Shown here piece by piece: positions 36,128-48,300 of a stretch of DNA of 54,249 bases. The position numbers and the translations under genes are program-made. Position 1 is the first letter of the stretch, and each line of letters opens with the position of its first letter. The DNA comes from a virus: positions 1-54,249 of IMG/VR virus record IMGVR_UViG_3300027741_000085. One strand, written 5' to 3'. The notes beneath the pieces are model-generated. The model made no database searches. It was not told where the DNA came from and worked only from the letters and a program-made list of their open reading frames with translations.

Positions 36128-37285
36128 ATGTTTACGCTGATTCCACGCGGGAAGAAAGGGTTGTTCTCGGCTGTTTGGTGGGAGAAGCAGCCGGATGGGA
36201 CGCTGAAACAGCAGTGGAAGGCTACGGGGACGAGTAATCGGAAGCTGGCTAAGGAGATGGCGGAGCTATGGGTGGAGGCTTCGCAGGAAAAGCGTATTTC
36301 GGAACGATTTAAACAACGCACTTTGGAACTGACTCGACGGCTTTCGGGGCGGTCGGGATCGTTGACGGTTCGGGATTGGTTCAAGAAATGGATTGAGGAA
36401 CGCACGCCCGAGGTGAGGCCTTCAACGCTGGCGTATTTCAAGGGGAAGACACAAGCGTTCATGGATTACCTGGAGTCGGTGAAGATGGCGGATGCGGATC
36501 TCGGAGCCATTGATGCGCGGCATATCCAGGGGTTCCGAGATGCGGACCTGAAGCGAGTGACGGCGGCCACGGTAAATCATTCCCTGAAGTGCTTACGGAT
36601 GGTGTTCAAGGCGGCGTGCGAGCGGGGCTTGATCATGGAAGATCCGACAAAGACGGTGAAGACGTTTAAGAAAAGCACGCAGGAACAAGAGGGCGATGAG
36701 ACGCGCCGCGCTTTCGAGGTGGCAGAACTTCAGGCCGTGCTCAAGGTGTGTAATGAGGAATGGCAAAGCCTCGTGATGTTTGGGGTTTACACGGGTCAGC
36801 GCCTCCATGACATCGCGAAGATGAAATGGAAGCAAGTGGATGTGGCTACGGGAATGATTCATTTTAAATCCAGTAAGACGCGCCGCATTGTGCGGTGTCC
36901 GCTCCCTGCGCCCTTGCATGACTGGCTCCTCACTCAGACGATGCCGGATGATGAGCGCGCGCCCGTGCATCCGCTGGCGTTCAAGGCTGGTTCAAGCACG
37001 TTGTCTGGGCAGTTCGGTGATATTTTAGCGGCGGCTGGACTGCGGAAAAAGATTCCCCGGACAGCCTCAAAAGATCGAGTGCTTACGGGCGACCGACGAA
37101 CCAAGAACGAACTCAGCTTCCATTCGTTGAGACATACCTATGTCACTTGGTTGAAGATGGCTGGCGCATCATCTGCCGTGGCCATGGACGCCGTGGGGCA
37201 TGATTCCGCTGGAATTAATGAGCATTACACGCATGTGGATGATGACACGAAAAAGCGCTTTGCGGACTTGCTGCCAAGATTGTGA
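36128..37285 (+). CDS. int: Tyrosine-type phage integrase
   Basis: 385 aa. An N-terminal arm-binding region, a core-binding SAM-like domain (LTVRDWFKKWIEERTPEVRP ... ATVNHSLKCLRMVFKAACER), then the catalytic domain: Arg in YTGQRLHDIAKM, Lys in the KSSKTRR region, HSLRHTY (H-x-x-R), GHD (His) and HYTHV (Tyr nucleophile). It should act at the attP about 3 kb upstream; the cassette array lies between them. It lacks the extra IntI-specific segment before the HxxR box, so it is unlikely to move the attC cassettes. Confidence 0.85.
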   Translation: MFTLIPRGKKGLFSAVWWEKQPDGTLKQQWKATGTSNRKLAKEMAELWVEASQEKRISERFKQRTLELTRRLSGRSGSLTVRDWFKKWIEERTPEVRPSTLAYFKGKTQAFMDYLESVKMADADLGAIDARHIQGFRDADLKRVTAATVNHSLKCLRMVFKAACERGLIMEDPTKTVKTFKKSTQEQEGDETRRAFEVAELQAVLKVCNEEWQSLVMFGVYTGQRLHDIAKMKWKQVDVATGMIHFKSSKTRRIVRCPLPAPLHDWLLTQTMPDDERAPVHPLAFKAGSSTLSGQFGDILAAAGLRKKIPRTASKDRVLTGDRRTKNELSFHSLRHTYVTWLKMAGASSAVAMDAVGHDSAGINEHYTHVDDDTKKRFADLLPRL

Positions 37286-37298
37286 TTGTCAACTAATT
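37285..37298 (-). repeat. Boundary motif copy (ATTGTCAACTAATT)
   Basis: Upstream of the virion gene at 37320, followed by GATGTGGCA. Confidence 0.65.
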
Positions 37299-37319
37299 CA
37301 GATGTGGCATGAATAGGGC

Positions 37320-38219
37320 ATGGCGGATGCTTCTATAGGCGAGTTGGCTTTAAAAAATCGGGCGCTCAAAAAAGCGGATTGGTTCAAGCCTAAAATAAAA
37401 GTGCGGGGCCAGCCCGAGGAAGAAATCCGTTTAGCTCAACCTGTATCTAATGGATTCAACCCTAAGATCGCTACTGCAAAGCGATCAGTTCCATCGCCAT
37501 CAAAAGATTACCAACAGGTTACTGGTGAATTTCTAGACCGCCTCAACGATGAGGATCTTAAAAAGGCCAAACAAGCGCGTCCTGAAGGTAATGCTGATTT
37601 TGAGAAAAAGATGGGACTAGATGATTCAACCCGGAAATTAACGGGCAAGCCAAAGAATTGGAAAGATGAATTAGATGCAGGTGTGGATGAGGGGTCTATG
37701 CGGATTGGGCAAATGGCGGCGGGACTTAGTAGCTTAATGCCTGGGAAATTTGGTAATGATGCTGAAAAAAGGAGAGTGCTCTATAAAGACCGTGCCGATA
37801 TTGATAATGCGTTCAGAAATCGAGGAGCCCCTAAAAAAGCATGGAACTCTTTTAGTCCTGGCGATGTAGCTACGACCACTATACAGCATGTCCCAGATGT
37901 CTTGAATCCTGTAAACAAGGCTGGCGCTGCTGCGAAAGTGGCTAATGGTCTTTGGCATGGGGTGAGAGGTTACACTTCAAACAAAGATGTTGGTGAGGCA
38001 CTATCATCAGCCGCAGGTAGTGTCATCGGTGAAAAGGCTGATGATCTTGTGACACATGGTAAAGGTATTGTTGGAAACGCCGCCGGAGCACTGGCTGAAG
38101 CAGGGTTAGATAAGTTACGTAGCATGATACCACAACAACAGTCAGCACCTTCAACTCAACCTAATGAGGATTCTGGCACGGAAGATAACAACCGTAAAAG
38201 AATAGCGATTATTAGATGA
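37320..38219 (+). CDS. Internal virion-type hypothetical protein
   Basis: 299 aa, basic and Lys/Ala/Gly-rich, with helices and an Ala/Gly-rich hydrophobic segment near residue 225-255 (ALSSAAGSVIGEK). C-terminus Gln/Pro-rich. Similar in style to small ejection proteins that precede giant internal virion proteins. Has an extended boundary motif upstream. No family recognised. Confidence 0.5.
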   Translation: MADASIGELALKNRALKKADWFKPKIKVRGQPEEEIRLAQPVSNGFNPKIATAKRSVPSPSKDYQQVTGEFLDRLNDEDLKKAKQARPEGNADFEKKMGLDDSTRKLTGKPKNWKDELDAGVDEGSMRIGQMAAGLSSLMPGKFGNDAEKRRVLYKDRADIDNAFRNRGAPKKAWNSFSPGDVATTTIQHVPDVLNPVNKAGAAAKVANGLWHGVRGYTSNKDVGEALSSAAGSVIGEKADDLVTHGKGIVGNAAGALAEAGLDKLRSMIPQQQSAPSTQPNEDSGTEDNNRKRIAIIR

Positions 38220-38234
38220 TTACTCCAAATGTAG

Positions 38235-38252
38235 AATTAGTTGTCAACTAAT
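38235..38252. repeat. Boundary motif as a full palindrome
   Basis: AATTAGTTGTCAACTAAT contains both half-motifs head to head around a single central T. This is the only copy with both halves intact. Confidence 0.7.
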
Positions 38253-38273
38253 GCTAATGTGCCATGATGCGGC

Positions 38274-38654
38274 ATGGCTTCCCGAGCTTTGAGCGCTGAT
38301 TCCTTTTTTCGCCGTCGCAAACCACGGCTTCCGAATCTACCCCAGCAGCCAATGCAACCGGGAGAAAATGCGAAGCCTAGTCTGGTGGATCAAATGAATG
38401 AAGACAGGGCTTCTCAAGTGGCGCAACAACAAGTCTCTGACCAAGCGAGAGATGCCCAGGCTCAAGTTGAGCAAGCGCAGCAACAACGTATGCCTAAAGT
38501 TCAAGGCTCTTCCGATGTGCTGGAACGGGCCTCAGCTTATGGGCAACATTTGAGAGATGAAGCTGTTCAGGGTAACGGCTATAATCTGGACCTGATTGAT
38601 GCGGATGGTAAACGAGTTAAAGGGGGTGGAATGCGGATTCATCCACCTTATTGA
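38274..38654 (+). CDS. Internal virion-type hypothetical protein
   Basis: 126 aa, Gln/Arg-rich (QVAQQQVSDQARDAQAQVEQ coiled coil) with basic N-terminus (RRRKPRLPNLPQQ). Preceded by the palindromic motif. Probably one of a set of ejection or internal proteins. No family recognised. Confidence 0.5.
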   Translation: MASRALSADSFFRRRKPRLPNLPQQPMQPGENAKPSLVDQMNEDRASQVAQQQVSDQARDAQAQVEQAQQQRMPKVQGSSDVLERASAYGQHLRDEAVQGNGYNLDLIDADGKRVKGGGMRIHPPY

Positions 38655-38681
38655 TTAATAGGATTTTAAACTCATTTTCTT

Positions 38682-39317
38682 ATGGCTACTGCAATTCCTC
38701 GTCAACGAGTTCGTTCTCGGAAAACTCAAGTTCCTCGGCAACTGGAAGACTTACGCCCTGCTCGTGGCGTGGCTGCTTTGAATGGAGCCGGACAAATGCA
38801 ACCCATTCAGATGGGAAAGCGGTTCGGTTATCATACCGATAGCGCGGGCAATAAGATCGATTCGCGCACGGGCTTGGACTACGACGAAGCACAAGCGTCT
38901 CGCGCTCCATCTGATGGCAGCGCAGGTTTGAAACGCTGGGAAGCGGGCAAGGCGCAGGATTTCACCAACTTCTTTGGTCCTAAAGGGCAGTCCTTTAAGG
39001 ATCGCGAAAGCAAGCTGGCGGTAGGTGATCCTAACCGCGTGGGCTCATGGAATCGGAAGCAGATTGATCAAGTGCAACCCAAGGCGGATGCCTCCATGCA
39101 GCAGCAAGGCGCGGATGCGTTGAAGAAGCTGGGAAGTTCCACGGTAGCCTCAGCGATGCCGGGGCGGAGTCGGATATTAAAACCAAATGACATGCTCTCT
39201 GGTAAAGAGAGCGATGGGCTGAACGGCGGCGCGGCCAATGCGTTCAAGTCTGCGTCTACCGATGAACCGGAAACGGGGCCTTACGATAAGAAGGAAGAGG
39301 ACGACGAAGGGGAATAA
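38682..39317 (+). CDS. Internal virion-type hypothetical protein
   Basis: 211 aa, basic N-terminus, Gly/Asp/Gln-rich body (GYHTDSAGNKIDSRTGLDYD) and an acidic C-terminus (YDKKEEDDEGE). Low sequence complexity and gene context suggest an internal head or ejection protein. Family not recognised. Confidence 0.5.
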   Translation: MATAIPRQRVRSRKTQVPRQLEDLRPARGVAALNGAGQMQPIQMGKRFGYHTDSAGNKIDSRTGLDYDEAQASRAPSDGSAGLKRWEAGKAQDFTNFFGPKGQSFKDRESKLAVGDPNRVGSWNRKQIDQVQPKADASMQQQGADALKKLGSSTVASAMPGRSRILKPNDMLSGKESDGLNGGAANAFKSASTDEPETGPYDKKEEDDEGE

Positions 39318-39345
39318 GTAAAATCACAAGCTACCCTAGTTCGTC

Positions 39346-39357
39346 ATTGTCAACTAA
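39346..39357 (-). repeat. Boundary motif copy (ATTGTCAACTAA)
   Basis: Upstream of the 4450-aa gene, followed by GCGGATGTGGCA as at 37285. Confidence 0.65.
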
Positions 39358-39381
39358 AGCGGATGTGGCAACATCCGTATC

Positions 39382-42300
39382 ATGCCTAAAGCACCTCGGA
39401 CCCTGGATGATCTTGTCGCTAAAGACCCACTCTCGCAGGGGCTCAAGGCGTCACAACAGCACTCGCTGACGATTGGCGCTCCCCAGGCTGCCGCGCATTA
39501 CGAAAGGTTGGCTTCTCAACGAGCCTCGACGCTGGCGTCTAAGTTACCACCGCCCGCAGCGCCGCAGGCACCTAAAGAACCGACAGCGGCGCAACTGGTG
39601 CGCCAACAGAACGCGGCGACAAAGCAAGAGAACACGGCGACACGTCGGCAGTTCCAGAATGATGCGGTGGCATGGTTCACGACGGCAGAAGGTAAGCACA
39701 TCCCTATCACGGCACCCTCGGGCGGGCGACTGGTCAAAAAAGATCAGACGCCTTATTACTACGATGAAAAGACGGGGCAACCGTATCGCGTGATCGGTAA
39801 TAAAGCCGTGGGCGTAAATGAGCTTGGCGCAGTAAGCCGGAAGGCGAAGCCGGACGGGCTGGTGTATGAACACCTCGCCCAAACGAACTCGAGTAAAGAT
39901 GTGCCCGTGGATGTGAATGAGCAGAATCCACCGGGCATGAAGGAGTTTGAGCAAGGGCTCAAAGAAGATCAGGAGCAAGTGACAAAGGGCGTCGTTAGTG
40001 CAAACGCCAGCGTGACAGCTCACTCCAAAGCAGTCACCCAAGCCAAACAGGATCTGGCCGTCATGAACAAGATCGGCGCGGGAGATGATCCCGTTCATGC
40101 GGCGCTCGTGGAGAAGTATGGGCAAAATCCCGCTACGGAACACGATGAAAGTTCGGGTGAATACACCCCTACCGAACCCACGGACCCCGAAGAACTCGCA
40201 AAGAAAAGGCTGGGTGATATTTACACGCTCGCCAAAGAACAGAAAGCGCAAGCCATCATCGCTCTGAACACAGCGCAAGCGGCTAAGGATTCGTTCTTTG
40301 CAAAGAAAACTGAGCGACTCGCCACGGCGCGGGAAGGCTTCGCTTATGAAGCACGGGAACGCCTTCCCGGAACAGGGAGACTTGCGACTGCTGCCAATGA
40401 TCAGATTATCGGCGTGGTGCCACCGCCACCGCTGCCTGTAACGAAGGAAGATGCGCTGGACCCGGTGCGCGCCGCTGCACAAGCTGCTATCCGCACGGTG
40501 ACCGATGTGTCAGGGCTGAATCAGCGTGTGGATAAGGATGCGCTGCACTTTGATTTCCGTGGGATGCCAACACTTCCGCCGCTTCATATCAAAACGCCAA
40601 CATCGGCCACGGATTCAGCACCAGACAGCGAAATCGATACCGATACGGCCCCCGCTCCTGAAGCACCGATTGCCTATTCCACCTCCGTTCCTGACACCGC
40701 GCTTTTACCCAGAGCCGCTGAATTGCAAAGCTACGCAAAGGCCGCGGGTAAGACAGACTTCCATGCGACTCCCGGCTTGCAGATGCAGGACGACGGGAAA
40801 CTGATGGTGGACATGGAGCCACCAGCGCCCGCAGAAGAAGCGCCTGCGCCTTCCTACCCTGAGAAGCTGTTGAACATGGCGAACGATGCCGTAACAAAAG
40901 CGCAGATGGCCCCATTCGGAGCTGCCGCTGGTTATGTGCAGGACGGTATTAAGGCGCTTGGAGAGGGAATCACGAAAGCCTTTGACCCGAAAACTGGCAA
41001 GCCTTCGCTCGTGCCGACCGAACGCGGGCAACGGGTGTATGATCAATACGGCATTCCTTCGCTGGAAATGCATTGGCAGGGGTCCGAAAAGCCCGGTGCG
41101 CCTGTGTCCCCTAGCCTATTGGCGAACGATCCTTATCACGGATTGCCTGAGTATGCCGCCGCGCCGCGTGACTTGTTCCCTGCGCCTGATTCCCCTTCCC
41201 TGAAGGGGATGTCTGAAGAGGAGATTGCAAAAGCACGCGAAGACGTGACGAATCAATGGCGGGCAAATCGCTGGGAACCAACCAAGACAGCGGACTTCCT
41301 CACACGTTGGAAAGCGGGAGACGATGCCGCGCGCCGTGAGATGATGGCGGAAGTGGATTCACGCCAGAACGATCTTCGCCCTGAACTGCGCCGCTTGGAT
41401 ACCAAGATGCTCTGGGAGACGGGGCAAATCTCCAAGCAGGAAGCGCGCACTTTAGAAAACATCGAAACCCAACGCCTGCCCGGACTGCCAGACTTGGATA
41501 TGCAGTGGGCTGTGAAAGGCGATAAAAACGCCGATGGACCAGCACGGCAGAAGTTCATTGAGCAGTATCTTCGTGATAATCGCAACACCGTGGACTTTGA
41601 TGACGCCACGTTCACCGCGCAGCGGGACAAGCTGTTGGCGGGGGTGCCAAGTGACCTTATCAGCGATGCAGGGCAGTGGATGAAGAACACCACCGCCGGC
41701 GCATTGGGTAGCAGCCCTGGGATGTTGATTGATCAACCTGTGAACATCCTTGTCGCGGGTGCTCATGCCGTGGTCGGTGCCTTGCAAGGCAAGCCGCTGA
41801 GTGGTGGGCAGAAAGACTTGCTCGCCGAGGACAACAAGCGCATGGGCTTGATCGCTGGGCAAACGGGCGATTCCCTCTATAACATGTATGCGCAGACTCG
41901 CGAACGTCTGCGCACGTTGACGCCGGACGGCGTGAATCGATTTGATGAGATGCGTCAGGATCTCGCGGGCATTCTTGCGGATATTGACAACGGGAAGCGC
42001 CCCACGGAAGCCGAGTTCCAAGCCGTGCGAAACCGCATCGCGGACCGAGCCTTAGTCGTGAACGGGGTTGCTGACAAAAGCATCCCACAAGAGCGCGCCC
42101 GTGCTTACTACGACATTGGAAACTTAAACTCCCGTGTCGGTGGCATCTTCGCGCAATACAATGAGACTCGTGACCCGAATCTCAAAGACCAGATGATTAC
42201 GGAGTTGCTCGCCCATCCAGGCGAGATGCAGCGCCGAGATCAGGCTTCGCAATACGCTGACCCGACGATTGCAAAAGAAAGCTGGCTCCGAACCATCGGC

Positions 42301-45300
42301 GAGGCCGAAGAAGCGGATAAGCTGGCGCGGGATCGCTCGGGTTTCATTAATCAAATTACTTCCGGCTATCGCTCCGGCGGTGTGGCTCCATTGACTGAGA
42401 CTGCCGTGGAAATGGCGAGCGCTGGCTTGGAAGGCTGGTTTGCGAAGGCTGCGGAACGCGGGCTTGGGTTGGCTGAGAAAGCCACGATGGAGACAGGGCG
42501 CAAAATGGCCGCTGGTGAAGCCTTTGAACATTGGTGGGAAAAGCTGGGCATCAAACACGCCGCAGAAGATGCGCCGCTTACGCTCGGAGATAAAGCGCGT
42601 AACCTTGCGGTGAGTGCGGCTAAATCTGCGGGCGGGGTAAGCCTTACGGAAGGTGCGGAGGAAATCGTGGGTGGCTTTGGGCAGAAAGAGAATACGGACA
42701 AAGATATTGCGATGCAGGGCTTGGGCGGGGCTTTCGGTGGGCTTGCGCTTATGCCGTTCTTCCATGGGCAGCATTTAGTATCTACAGGAGTAGCTAGCGG
42801 GTTGAATGCCGCTAGCTCCTTCCTTGATAATCGCCGTCAAGTGCTTGCCGATAAAGCAGCGGTGGCGAAGATCGTCGAGACACACAATCGTCTCAATCCA
42901 AGTGACCCGATTGACTTCGACCTCGCGCAGCAGGCTCGTGCTTACCTGCCTTCTCATGAAGTGGTCACGGGTGCGATCAATGCCGCCACTCAGCAAATGA
43001 TGAATGCGGCGGCGCTGCCTGAAGGTCCAGTGAGAGATAAAGCTTTACAAAAAGCCAATGACCTCTGGCATAGCACGTTCAACTTTCAATTCCAGAACGA
43101 GCAAGCTGCGCTGAATGCAGCCAAGGAAATCAACGGCCTCAAAGACCAAGGGCCGGAAGGCGAAGCCCTGCGTAACGTGGCGGATGCTGCCTTGCGGGCA
43201 GTGCAGGACGGCACGCTGACGCCGGACCAATCAGGATGGCTCGCAAACTACCATCTCCCCACGGGTGAGAAGGCAGCTTACTATGCCGAGGGGACCGACA
43301 ACACGGCGCGGCTGAAGGAAATCAACCAGCGCATCACGGAGCTGGAGAAGCAACGCGATCAAGCAAAGCAGAAAAACAAGCTCTCCATCGGTGACTTCAC
43401 GGGCAAGCCGCAAACAATCAAATACGACGCCAGCCAGTGGAACGCCGCGAAAAGTGGCGAACTTGAGTCGCTCAAGAAAGAAGCAGAATCGTCAACTAAT
43501 GTTCCACATGGAACACCGGACAAAGGGCGCTGGATCTTCACGGATGCTTTCCGTAATGCCGTGGCGGAAGTCGCCCCGCAGACTGCGGCAGCGTTCTTTG
43601 ATCAGACCGAGAACCAGCAGCTTGACGCGCATCAACAATTAGTCAACAATGCCACGTCTGGAGCGCCGACAGATACTCAAGCTGCTAAAGCAGCTTCGAG
43701 GGCAGGCGCAACGCCTGGGACGGGCGCGAACTTCATGGGAGTGGAGGGCGTTCCGTCTCAGGCATCTTCTACTTCTGCGCCCTCAGCACCCCAATCTCCG
43801 GCTGCTAGGTCTTTGGTTGTTTCTCCTAGCAGTGGGGAAAACGTAGGAGTCAGTGCGCCGGAACGTGGTTCGGCGGCTGATGTTCGGGCTTCTGCGGTGG
43901 GGAATCCGGTTTCCTCCACTGGCTCCTACACCTTCCCACTGAGCTACACGAGCAAGGAAGGATTGGAGGTAAAGAACACGCCGACTATCAAAGCGGCATC
44001 CCTCAGTGAGGCGAAATCAAAGCAACAGTCTTACGTGGCAAAACTTGAGAAGGTAGGACACACGGACGTCGTGGCTGGTGAACTCTCGCCAGTAATGTCG
44101 AAGGCAACTGGTAAGCAAAGCTTACAAGTTCAAGAACAGGAACAGGAACAGCAGCCTTACATTGCTTTGGATTGGCCACAGCAAGCACAATCATGGAAGA
44201 TTGAGACGCTAAAGGATCTGCTGACGAATGTAGCCAGCACTTACGGCTACGCGCTCGCAGATACGGGTATTCCAACGGGGATGCATGACCGTTGGGGCAA
44301 GGCGCTACATTGGGGCACCAATCTTTACGACAAGCTTGGAGATCGTCCCCCTGGCATTTCCCCTCAAGCGGAAACCATAGGCCATTGGATTGATAACCTG
44401 AGCAACTCAGGAATGAAAAGGGAAATCCTTTCACGCATGAGTGAAGGGGTAAACGCGGGCAGTGTCACGGGCGGTTATCTGCATCGCGTGTGGTTCGGTC
44501 ATGATGCGCTTAGTAACATGGGCGACATAGTGAGCAAGTTCGGTGTTAGCTCTGTGCCTCACTACTTTATGGCGTTGTTCAAGGACAGCACCACAAAGAG
44601 CGGCATTCCTCTCCCTGGGGTGCAGATGCTCGTGCGCTCCGGTGCCGTGTCTGACAAGCTGGCGACGAAGTGGATGTCCGTGACCCTGCCCGGCATGTTC
44701 GGCGCTGGCATGGCCATCTATGGCACGCTCCGCCTTGCCCGAACGCTGGAAGGTGGAAAGCTCACGAAGACTAAGGCCGTGCTCGCCACGCTCGGCGTAG
44801 GCTTCAAGGTCATCGGTGGGGCCCTTCATGCGCAGCCGTTCCTTGTGCTTTCAGGGCTGGCAGATGCCGCGCTTTTGATTACGCACTTAGGTGACATCAA
44901 GCGCGTTTTTGCGGCTACCTCCAAAGAGGAATTGAATACTCACGCGGCAGAAGTGAAGCAGGAATTTAAGCAATCCAGTCAGAGTCAGCCTGTGGCAAAT
45001 GATAAAAAAAATGTTACATTAAAAGATGATCTTTATCCCAAAAACCATGAGCCGGGAAGAAGCTCTGAAAGCTCGGTTGAACACGTCCACGGGCAAGACC
45101 GTGGAGCAAGTGACACGCAGCGCGGACGAGCACCACTGGCAGACGGCGGAACCCAAGTATCTAATCGCGCCGGACAAGTTGCAGGAACCGAAACGCCATC
45201 AGCACTTTCAAGAGGTAATGACGGCACGCTTCAAGGGCAATCTACCGAAGGATCTCGGGAAGGGACCGCCGCCACCGGTGGCTTACCTGCCCTTAATTCT

Positions 45301-48300
45301 ACTGCCTTGGAACAGGGTGCGCCCCAAGAAGTAAACGCTGCAACTGACCAAGAAGAACAAATTCCAGAACCCGCAATTGATGAAGGGGGTGGGAAAGTCG
45401 TTCCAAGTCGCACAGCGCCTACGAACAATAAGGAAAACAGTGTTCCGGCAGTAAAGCGCAAGGACAAGATTAAACTGACACACAAGAACACGTTTGAGGC
45501 GCTCAAGGAGCATTTCCAACCGGGAGAGATTGTTAACGATTATCTCGGGAAGAGCCGGGTGATTTCATTTACTGGAACCAATGTGGCTGATTGGTCCGTC
45601 AAAGTTCAAGGCTTGACCAAAGAAGGTGAAGACCTACCCAATGATGTCCGCACTCACAGGACATTCCCCAGTGCCAAAGAATTACAAATAGCTCTGAACA
45701 AGCCGCCTTCAGAAAGCGAAGCCGTAGATCAGCGCGCCCCTACCAACGCCTCACCTGAAACAGTAAAGAGTGCGAAAGATGAAGCGTATCTGAAAGCCGC
45801 TCAAGCTGGAGACCTTACGACTGCGCAGGATATGGTGGATGCAGCAGCAAAAGAGGCTGGCTACAATATTCCTGTCTGGCATGGCTTGAACTATGGAGGG
45901 TCCAAAGAAATCGAAGGGCATTCTTTTGACTTTGAACGTGGACGTTATGGGAAAGGTGCTTGGGTTACGACTTCTGAAGAAGTGGGCAACCGTTACGGAC
46001 CTAAGAATAAGTTAAAGTTATTTCTTAAAGCGGATCGAGTTTTCACCCAAAAAGACTACGAACAGCTACCCGAAAATGATCCCATTAAGCAGGCGATTGC
46101 CCGCAACAACGCTAAGCCTGAGACGCTCTCCACAGTCATTGATTTCTCAGAAGCGGAACCTCTTTTAAAAGCAAGAGGCTATGATGCTGCTGCGCACACG
46201 CGCCCCGGTTCTATGGATGGTGCACCGTCAGACGCGCTGCACACAGCCTACTTTGTTTTTATTAGTCCATCTCAACTCAAATCTGCAGACCCTATCATCC
46301 GCGATGGATCTGGTAACATCATCCCACTGAGCGAACGCTTTGCCAGCGGACCGGGGGAGCGCCGTGAACAAGAGCTTACTGGCAATCCTATAAGCACTCT
46401 TGAAAAGCAATCTTTTTCGGGTTGGTCAATGGTTGATAAAAATGGCGGAAACAGTGGAAATAGTGCCTCGGATGTGGTTAAATTTGAGGATGTCCCCTCC
46501 CACTCCCTCACTGACCAACAGCGTGACAACCTTGCCGCCCTTGCGTCAATCTGGCGTCAAGACGCCGGCGCAACTGGAGAGACTGGAGCGTTCACATCGC
46601 GCCGCATATCGTCCGTTGCCGACGGACGAGGAAGATCCCTTGTTGAATTCACTCAGGCATTTGAAGCGGCTACAGGAAAGCGAATTGAATGGGTAGATAC
46701 CCCTGCTGAATTGCCACTTCCTTGGAAGGCGGCGGTGAGCCCTCAGCGAAGCAACACAATCTTTGTCCATTCCCGTGCTCCTGGGAATGTGCTAGCCCTG
46801 ATCGGGCATGAGTGGGGCCACACTTTGAAGTCGCAGAACCCTGCTCTCTATCGGGATCTGCAAACGGCACTAGCAAAGCAAGCCTCCCGTGAGGATGTTA
46901 AAGTGCTCCGTAGTGATTTATCAAAACATTACCGGCGGGACATTCTTAACACAGAGCTGACGAACAACGTCATTGGAGACTTCTTCACTGATCCTGAGTT
47001 CTGGAGGCAAGTAGGCAAAGAAGAGCCAAGTCTGCTGCACCGCGTGGTCCAAAGCCTTCAAGACTGGTTCACGGGACTTGTGGCCAAGGTGAAAAGTCAG
47101 TGGGGCATGGAGAAGTATGCGAAGAGCCTTGATGACGCCCGCCAAGAAGTTGTGGCAGCTTTCACCCAAGCAGTAAGAGAAGGGCCTTATTCAGAACTTT
47201 CTAACGTGAGTGATGATGAGCTTGTTCGCAGTGGTATAACGGAAACGGATTTGGCCGCGCATGATGCAGCCACGTCTCCGCACAATAATCTTCCTGAACC
47301 TACACAGGCTCAGAAAGAAGCGGGCAATTACAAGGTTGGACGCTTGCGGCTTGGAGGCATGAATATTTCTGTTGAGAATCCTGCTGGAAGCACTCGCAAG
47401 GGCACAGATGGTAAAGGTAAGCTGTGGTCCCGTGAGATGAAGAGTCACTATGGCTATTTCCGTGATACCCAATCACGCGATGGGGACCACATGGATGTCT
47501 TTGTCAAACCCGGCACTTCGGCAGATTACAATGGCCCCGCCTTCGTCGTAAACCAAATTGACCCTAAGACCGGGAAGTTTGATGAACACAAGACTATTCT
47601 TGGTGCTCAGACACCAGAAGAAGCCCGTGCTCTTTACCTAGACAATTACGATGCGACTGGACCGTCTCGCATCGGCAGCATCGCCCGTTTCAGCACGCTA
47701 GAGAATTTCAAAAAATGGGCTACAGAGAAGCAACGCATAGCTCCTGCAAAAGAAGGTATGGAGGCAAAGCGTTCGAGGCGCTTGAGCGACAACGCCGAGA
47801 TGCCGACTGCGGGGGTTAGTGAAACTAATAATCATGCAAAAGAACTCGCAAAACCAAACCTAGAGAGCTATTTTAACTATCATGGACTCCCATCCTCCGA
47901 ACACGCCGCCGCCGAATCTTCCATCAGAGGATCTTTTGCCGCCTCCCCTACCCCCTACGAAGAAACAGCCGCTCGAGTATCCTCCAACGGAGGAGTGGAT
48001 CGGGGAGCCGTCAGAAGCGCCCGAACACATCAAGCAGCAGTTTATCAAGGATTGATCAATGGAGACATTGAAGGAACGGCCAAGAGCATTTCCGATGGGG
48101 TTCCTTTGTCATCCCTCATGCCACAATTCATTGGTCGTGAGATTTCGGGCTTTGATATTCGCGGGGCAGTCATCAACTCGCCTAAGGAGCTAGCACTTCA
48201 TGCCTTAGCCCACCGCACACCATATTTCGAGTCGGTCAAAGTCGTCGTTGTGGACAAAGCCCATCAGGTCATTCACAGCCAAGTAGTGCATGTAGGCTCT

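Noticed and set aside
36128-37285. Integrase as an integron IntI
   Set aside because: It lacks the additional IntI segment before the HxxR box and has phage-type arm and core domains.
39544-40482. 312-codon open frame antisense to the start of the giant gene
   Set aside because: Composition is that of a shadow frame and it ignores the strong sense frame.
43498-43516. parS-like site GTTCCACATGGAAC inside the giant gene
   Set aside because: The centre (ACAT) is not symmetrical and there is a single copy in a coding region with no ParB gene in the window, so not called a partition site.
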